A stretch of 9,149 nt of DNA from Deltaproteobacteria bacterium RIFOXYA12_FULL_61_11 (GTDB lineage Bacteria > Bdellovibrionota_F > JAHFAK01 > YA12-FULL-61-11): NCBI GenBank assembly GCA_001799195.1, contig MGSU01000151.1:3324-12472 (forward strand). Direction: 5' to 3'. The position numbers and the translations under genes were made by a program. The notes under the pieces are model-generated. The model made no database searches. It had not been told where the DNA came from and saw only the letters and a program-made list of their open reading frames with translations. Shown one piece after another: positions 5,946-9,149 of the stretch (the first letter of the stretch is position 1; each line of letters begins with the position of its first letter).

Positions 5946-7574
5946 ATGACCCGTTTCGCTCTCATCGGTCAAGCCGACCAAGGCCTCGACACCTTCCTCC
6001 AGCGTTGCACCGAGAAAGGGCTCGACCTGGAATTCCTGCCGAACTTCGAGACCGCCGTAACCGCGCTCTCGCGCTATGATCACGACGTTCTCCTCATCCA
6101 GAACCAGGCGACGTTCCTCCCAGAGTTGGAGCAACTGCTCGCCGTCAATCCCCTGCTCAATGGTTCCTCTCGCCTGTACCTCGGCGCCGGGAATGCCGCC
6201 GAAACCCTTGGACCACGCCTCCTGCCGCCGTATACCGGGGAAGCAGTGGTCGCCACCCTCGCAACCCTTATGGCCAGCACCCGGCTGCTCGCCCTCGAGC
6301 CGAACAGTTTCCGTCGACTACTCCTCCACTGCTACCTCGCCGAATGGACCGCGACGCTGGTCATTCAAGGTGAGCGCCTCCAAGCCAAACTCCGCTTCCT
6401 CGGAGGTCTCCCTCTGCACGTTTCCCACAACGCCCTCGACCTGGCCTCGCTCTCGGTGGAAGAACAACGCTTCTTCACCGCCGAACAGCTCCTCACGCCG
6501 GAGGCCTTCGTTCAGTACCTCACCAAGTACCAAGACGATATTCCCCAACGCAATACCCTCTTCCTCTCACCCTACTATGGTGATCTGCTCGCGGCGGTGC
6601 ATGCGGGAACGTGCCGGTACCGGCTCCACCGTCATTCGCCGGCTGCCCTGACCCATCCGCGAGAGCAACGCCGACGTCACGAGCGATTCTACCGGGAACT
6701 CCTGGCAAAGCCGCTGGGCGGGCGACTTCCCCGCATCGATGGACTTGGCATCGTCCCCAACGCCTTGGTGTTGCGCAACCTCTTCGCCTTGGCCCCTGAT
6801 ACCCGCGAAGTGCTCAAACACCTGAAGATCGATCATTCCCTGACCTCGATCTACCACAACGTTCGTTTGCGCCGCGGAGCGATTACCCGGGCCTGCGCCC
6901 AACTCTGCAGTCTCGGGCTCGTCCTCCCCTTCCCGCGAGGAACCTCTCTCCAGCCCCCTCCCGAGGTTGCAGATCTGATCGACGCCTATCTACCGGTGGT
7001 CTTCGTCCAGCGCCGCCGCCGAGCGGTGCTGCCGGTCACTGCCCTTCTGCTGGCCCTAGGCCTCCTGCTCGTGGGGGGACTCTGCTTCTTCCTCCACTGG
7101 AGTGGAGCCCTTCCTCAACCCCAACGAGCGGTGAGCACGGTCGCGGTGGCGAGCAGGGGCGCCGCTCCCTCCGACCTCGCGTCCGGGTTGGACCAGGCTG
7201 AGCATCTGCTCGCGGCCGGCGACCTGGCTGGCTCACGGGGCGTACTGGAAGCCACGCGCTCGCTGGCCACGACTCCTGCCGACCGGGCGCAGGTCCTGCT
7301 GGTGCTGGGCAAACTGGAAACCGAAGCGGGGAACCACCTCCCCGCACTGCGAGCGCTGGAACAAGCCCTCGCTCTGACCCCCGACCAGGGTCCGATCCAC
7401 CTCGCCTTGGGCAACCTCCACCTCGCCCGCTTCCGCCTCGAACGCGACCTCGCCGCCAAAGAGGCCGCGGTGCGTCATTACTTCCAGTACCTCGAGCGTT
7501 CGGGGGGGCAAAAGAACCAGGAGACCGTGGACGTCATCATCGACATCATTGATTACCTGAACGAGAACGAGTAA
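5946..7574 (+). CDS. Receiver-like/PATAN-like cytoplasmic region with TM helix and TPR domain
   Basis: The product is 542 residues from ATG 5946. GTG 5934, one nt after the previous stop, would add four residues. ATG is preferred because MTRFALIG is a typical first strand of a receiver domain and a GAG lies 7 nt before it, but the choice is weak. Residues 2-111 resemble a response-regulator receiver without the usual acidic pair or an obvious phospho-acceptor Asp (the strand reads HDVLLIQN), so a pseudo-receiver is inferred. Residues about 120-215 look like a diverged PATAN domain (LLLHCYLAEWTATLVIQG, then LRFLGGLPLHVS). Residues about 271-331 are compact and perhaps winged-helix-like. One hydrophobic helix lies at about 360-383 behind an RRRR cluster, placing the N terminus in the cytoplasm. 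Residues about 410-520 hold two to three TPR-type helix pairs, one ending GNHLPALRALEQALALTPD, presumably outside the membrane. It resembles the preceding gene in plan and probably works with it. Function unknown. Confidence 0.75.
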   Translation: MTRFALIGQADQGLDTFLQRCTEKGLDLEFLPNFETAVTALSRYDHDVLLIQNQATFLPELEQLLAVNPLLNGSSRLYLGAGNAAETLGPRLLPPYTGEAVVATLATLMASTRLLALEPNSFRRLLLHCYLAEWTATLVIQGERLQAKLRFLGGLPLHVSHNALDLASLSVEEQRFFTAEQLLTPEAFVQYLTKYQDDIPQRNTLFLSPYYGDLLAAVHAGTCRYRLHRHSPAALTHPREQRRRHERFYRELLAKPLGGRLPRIDGLGIVPNALVLRNLFALAPDTREVLKHLKIDHSLTSIYHNVRLRRGAITRACAQLCSLGLVLPFPRGTSLQPPPEVADLIDAYLPVVFVQRRRRAVLPVTALLLALGLLLVGGLCFFLHWSGALPQPQRAVSTVAVASRGAAPSDLASGLDQAEHLLAAGDLAGSRGVLEATRSLATTPADRAQVLLVLGKLETEAGNHLPALRALEQALALTPDQGPIHLALGNLHLARFRLERDLAAKEAAVRHYFQYLERSGGQKNQETVDVIIDIIDYLNENE

Positions 7575-7587
7575 GGTTGCGGCAGGA

Positions 7588-7609
7588 GCAGGGACAACGT
7601 GATCCCTGC
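7588..7609 (+). terminator. Hairpin between the operon and the Rel/Spo gene
   Basis: GCAGGGA (7588-7594) and TCCCTGC (7603-7609) form a perfect 7-bp stem with an 8-nt loop, 14 nt after the previous stop. No T-run follows, so it is not a standard intrinsic terminator. It may be a weak terminator, a pause site, an mRNA-protecting hairpin or an operator-like palindrome. The rest of the 79-nt gap shows no promoter I can defend. Confidence 0.35.
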
Positions 7610-7640
7610 GCCATCGGCGATCTCAGCGTTGCCCGGGCAC

Positions 7641-7644
7641 GAGG
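7641..7644 (+). promoter_or_regulatory. Shine-Dalgarno for the Rel/Spo gene
   Basis: GAGG lies 9 nt before ATG 7654 and supports that start. No alternative ATG or GTG occurs in frame between the in-frame TGA at 7600 and 7654. Confidence 0.6.
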
Positions 7645-7653
7645 TTCCCCACC

Positions 7654-9149
7654 ATGAGTCAAGAGCAAGCCACGACGCTCGATCAGGAAGCCCATTCCCA
7701 ACAACTCCAAGTCCTGCGCGAGCAGATCCGCGCCACCCTTGGCGACGAGGACCGACCCCGCTTCGACCTCGTGTACAGCTTCGCCGAGGAACTCCACCGC
7801 GGCCAGAAGCGTAAGTCCGGAGAGCCCTTCCTCATCCACCCCCTGGAAGTGGCCAAACTGCTCGTCGAACTCAACCTCGATGCCTCCAGCATCTTCGCGG
7901 CCATCCTCCACGACATCGTCGAGGACACCGCGGTCAGCATCGACGAGGTCCGCTCCCGCTTCGGCGAAGAGATCGCTACTCTGGTCGACGGCGTGACCAA
8001 GATCTCGAAGATGACCTTCCAATCCCGCCAGGAGAGTCAAGCCGAGAACTTCCGCAAGATGCTCCTCGCCATGTCCAAGGATCTGCGGGTCATCCTGATC
8101 AAGTTGGCCGACCGCCTGCACAACATGCGCACCCTGAACTACATGCCCGAGAAGAAGCAAGTGCGCATCGCCAACGAGACCCTCGAGATCTATTGCCCCT
8201 TGGTCAACCGCCTGGGCATCTCCTGGATGAAGCTCGAACTCGAGGACCTCTGCCTGCGCTACCTCAAACCCGACATCTACTTCGCGCTCAAGGAGAAGGT
8301 CTCGGCGACCAAGAAGGAACGTCAGGATTACATCGGCAAAGTGCTGGAGATCATCGAGAAAGAGATCGCCCAATCCGGGTTGACCGCCAAACTCTCGGGC
8401 CGTCCCAAACATTTCTACAGCATCTACAAGAAGATGGAGCGTCGAAACCTCGATTTCGAGCAGATCCACGACGTCATAGCCTTCCGACTCTTGGTCAAGA
8501 ACAACCGCGAATGCTATGACGCCCTGGGCGTGCTGCACTCGATCTGGAAGCCCATCCCCGGCCGCTTCAAGGATTTCATCGCCCTGCCCAAAGAGAATTT
8601 CTACCAATCGCTGCACACCACCGTGATCGGTCCCTTCGGCGAACGGATCGAGATCCAGATCCGCACCGAAGAAATGCACCACATCGCCGAATACGGCATC
8701 GCGGCCCACTGGAAGTACAAAGAGCGCGACGCGCGCAGCGCTCAACGGGATCAGACCACCTTCAACTGGTTGCGTCAGATCGTCGAGCTCCAGGGAGAAC
8801 TCCACGATCCCACCGAGTTCCTCCAGACCTTCAAGGTCAACCTCTTTCCCGACGAGGTCTACGTCTTCACCCCGGGTGGTGAGGTCAAGGCCCTGCCCAA
8901 AGCCGCTACCCCGGTCGACTTCGCCTACGCGGTCCATTCCGAGATCGGCAATAAATGCGTCGGCGCCAAGATCAACGGCAAGATCGTCCCGCTCAAGACC
9001 AAGCTGCAGAACGGGGACATCATCGAGATCATCACCCGGGAGGGCCAACATCCGAACAAAGATTGGCTCAAGTTCGTGGTCACCTCCAAGGCCAAGACCA
9101 AGATCCGCCAGATCATCCGCAACGAGCAGCGCGAGCAGAGCCGCATGAT
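7654..9149 (+). CDS. rel: Bifunctional (p)ppGpp synthetase/hydrolase (RelA/SpoT family), 3'-truncated
   Basis: The frame is open from ATG 7654 to the window edge, giving 498 full codons. Rel/Spo proteins usually run to about 700-750 residues, so roughly the last third is missing. The N-terminal HD hydrolase domain has its expected residues: FLIHPLEV, ILHDIVEDT with H86-D87 and E90-D91, and KLADRLHNMRT. The synthetase domain follows with SGRPKHFYSIYKKM, IHDVIAFRLLV, and G-RFKD (R304-D307) before FIALPKENFYQSLHTT. The RxKD form, rather than ExDD, is the type known from bifunctional enzymes, so both synthesis and hydrolysis of (p)ppGpp are expected. A TGS domain begins at VYVFTPGGEV and continues through DFAYAVHSEIGNKCVGA. 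The helical and C-terminal regulatory (ACT) regions lie beyond the edge. It acts in the cytoplasm in the stringent response. A 79-nt gap separates it from the upstream genes, so it may have its own promoter. Symbol could also be relA or spoT. Confidence 0.97.
   Translation, partial: MSQEQATTLDQEAHSQQLQVLREQIRATLGDEDRPRFDLVYSFAEELHRGQKRKSGEPFLIHPLEVAKLLVELNLDASSIFAAILHDIVEDTAVSIDEVRSRFGEEIATLVDGVTKISKMTFQSRQESQAENFRKMLLAMSKDLRVILIKLADRLHNMRTLNYMPEKKQVRIANETLEIYCPLVNRLGISWMKLELEDLCLRYLKPDIYFALKEKVSATKKERQDYIGKVLEIIEKEIAQSGLTAKLSGRPKHFYSIYKKMERRNLDFEQIHDVIAFRLLVKNNRECYDALGVLHSIWKPIPGRFKDFIALPKENFYQSLHTTVIGPFGERIEIQIRTEEMHHIAEYGIAAHWKYKERDARSAQRDQTTFNWLRQIVELQGELHDPTEFLQTFKVNLFPDEVYVFTPGGEVKALPKAATPVDFAYAVHSEIGNKCVGAKINGKIVPLKTKLQNGDIIEIITREGQHPNKDWLKFVVTSKAKTKIRQIIRNEQREQSRM

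Noticed and set aside
7575-7653. A sigma-70 or sigma-54 promoter in the gap before the Rel/Spo gene
   Set aside because: TTGCGG at 7577 has no convincing -10 at a proper distance, and no GG-N10-GC sigma-54 element fits.
7546-9051. A 501-codon open frame on the minus strand under the Rel/Spo gene
   Set aside because: The plus strand encodes an unmistakable Rel/Spo protein here. The antisense frame reads as a Val/Asp/Leu-rich, low-complexity mirror of strongly C/G-ending codons and matches no family.

Overview
The window is densely packed, GC-rich bacterial chromosome. All six supported genes lie on the + strand and both edges cut through a gene. Third-codon positions are strongly C/G-biased, GTG is used as a start at least once, and most genes overlap or nearly touch. 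PATAN (DUF4388)-type membrane proteins, paired radical SAM/SPASM proteins, an RNase G-type ribonuclease and one bifunctional-type Rel/Spo enzyme together recall the deltaproteobacterial lineages (Myxococcota, Desulfobacterota and relatives). This is an inference from gene content; nothing in the window fixes the taxon. There is no RNA gene, insertion sequence, CRISPR array or sign of recent transfer.

Layout: (1) nt 2-955, the C-terminal 317 residues of a protein ending in a SPASM-type cysteine domain, preceded by two cysteine-rich repeats exactly 100 residues apart. (2) nt 952-2637, a radical SAM/SPASM protein with a C-terminal extension that looks like the second half of another radical SAM barrel. 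(3) nt 2618-4123, a ribonuclease E/G family enzyme of RNase G size. (4) nt 4136-5932, a protein with two PATAN-like units, a low-complexity linker, an unidentified domain, one membrane helix and a small C-terminal domain. (5) nt 5946-7574, a receiver-like/PATAN-like cytoplasmic part, one membrane helix and a TPR domain. (6) From nt 7654 off the right edge, a Rel/Spo (p)ppGpp synthetase/hydrolase.

Genes 1-5 look like one operon: 4-nt overlap, 20-nt overlap, 12-nt gap, 13-nt gap. A 79-nt gap with a perfect 7-bp hairpin separates them from the Rel/Spo gene, the only plausible transcription boundary visible.

From general knowledge, RNase E/G genes in many bacteria sit beside radical SAM genes (TIGR03960/TIGR03936 type). 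Here the radical SAM neighbours are SPASM proteins instead. The parts of most interest are the two SPASM proteins with odd accessory segments, translationally coupled to the RNase, and the two similarly built membrane proteins behind it. Their substrates and partners cannot be read from the sequence.
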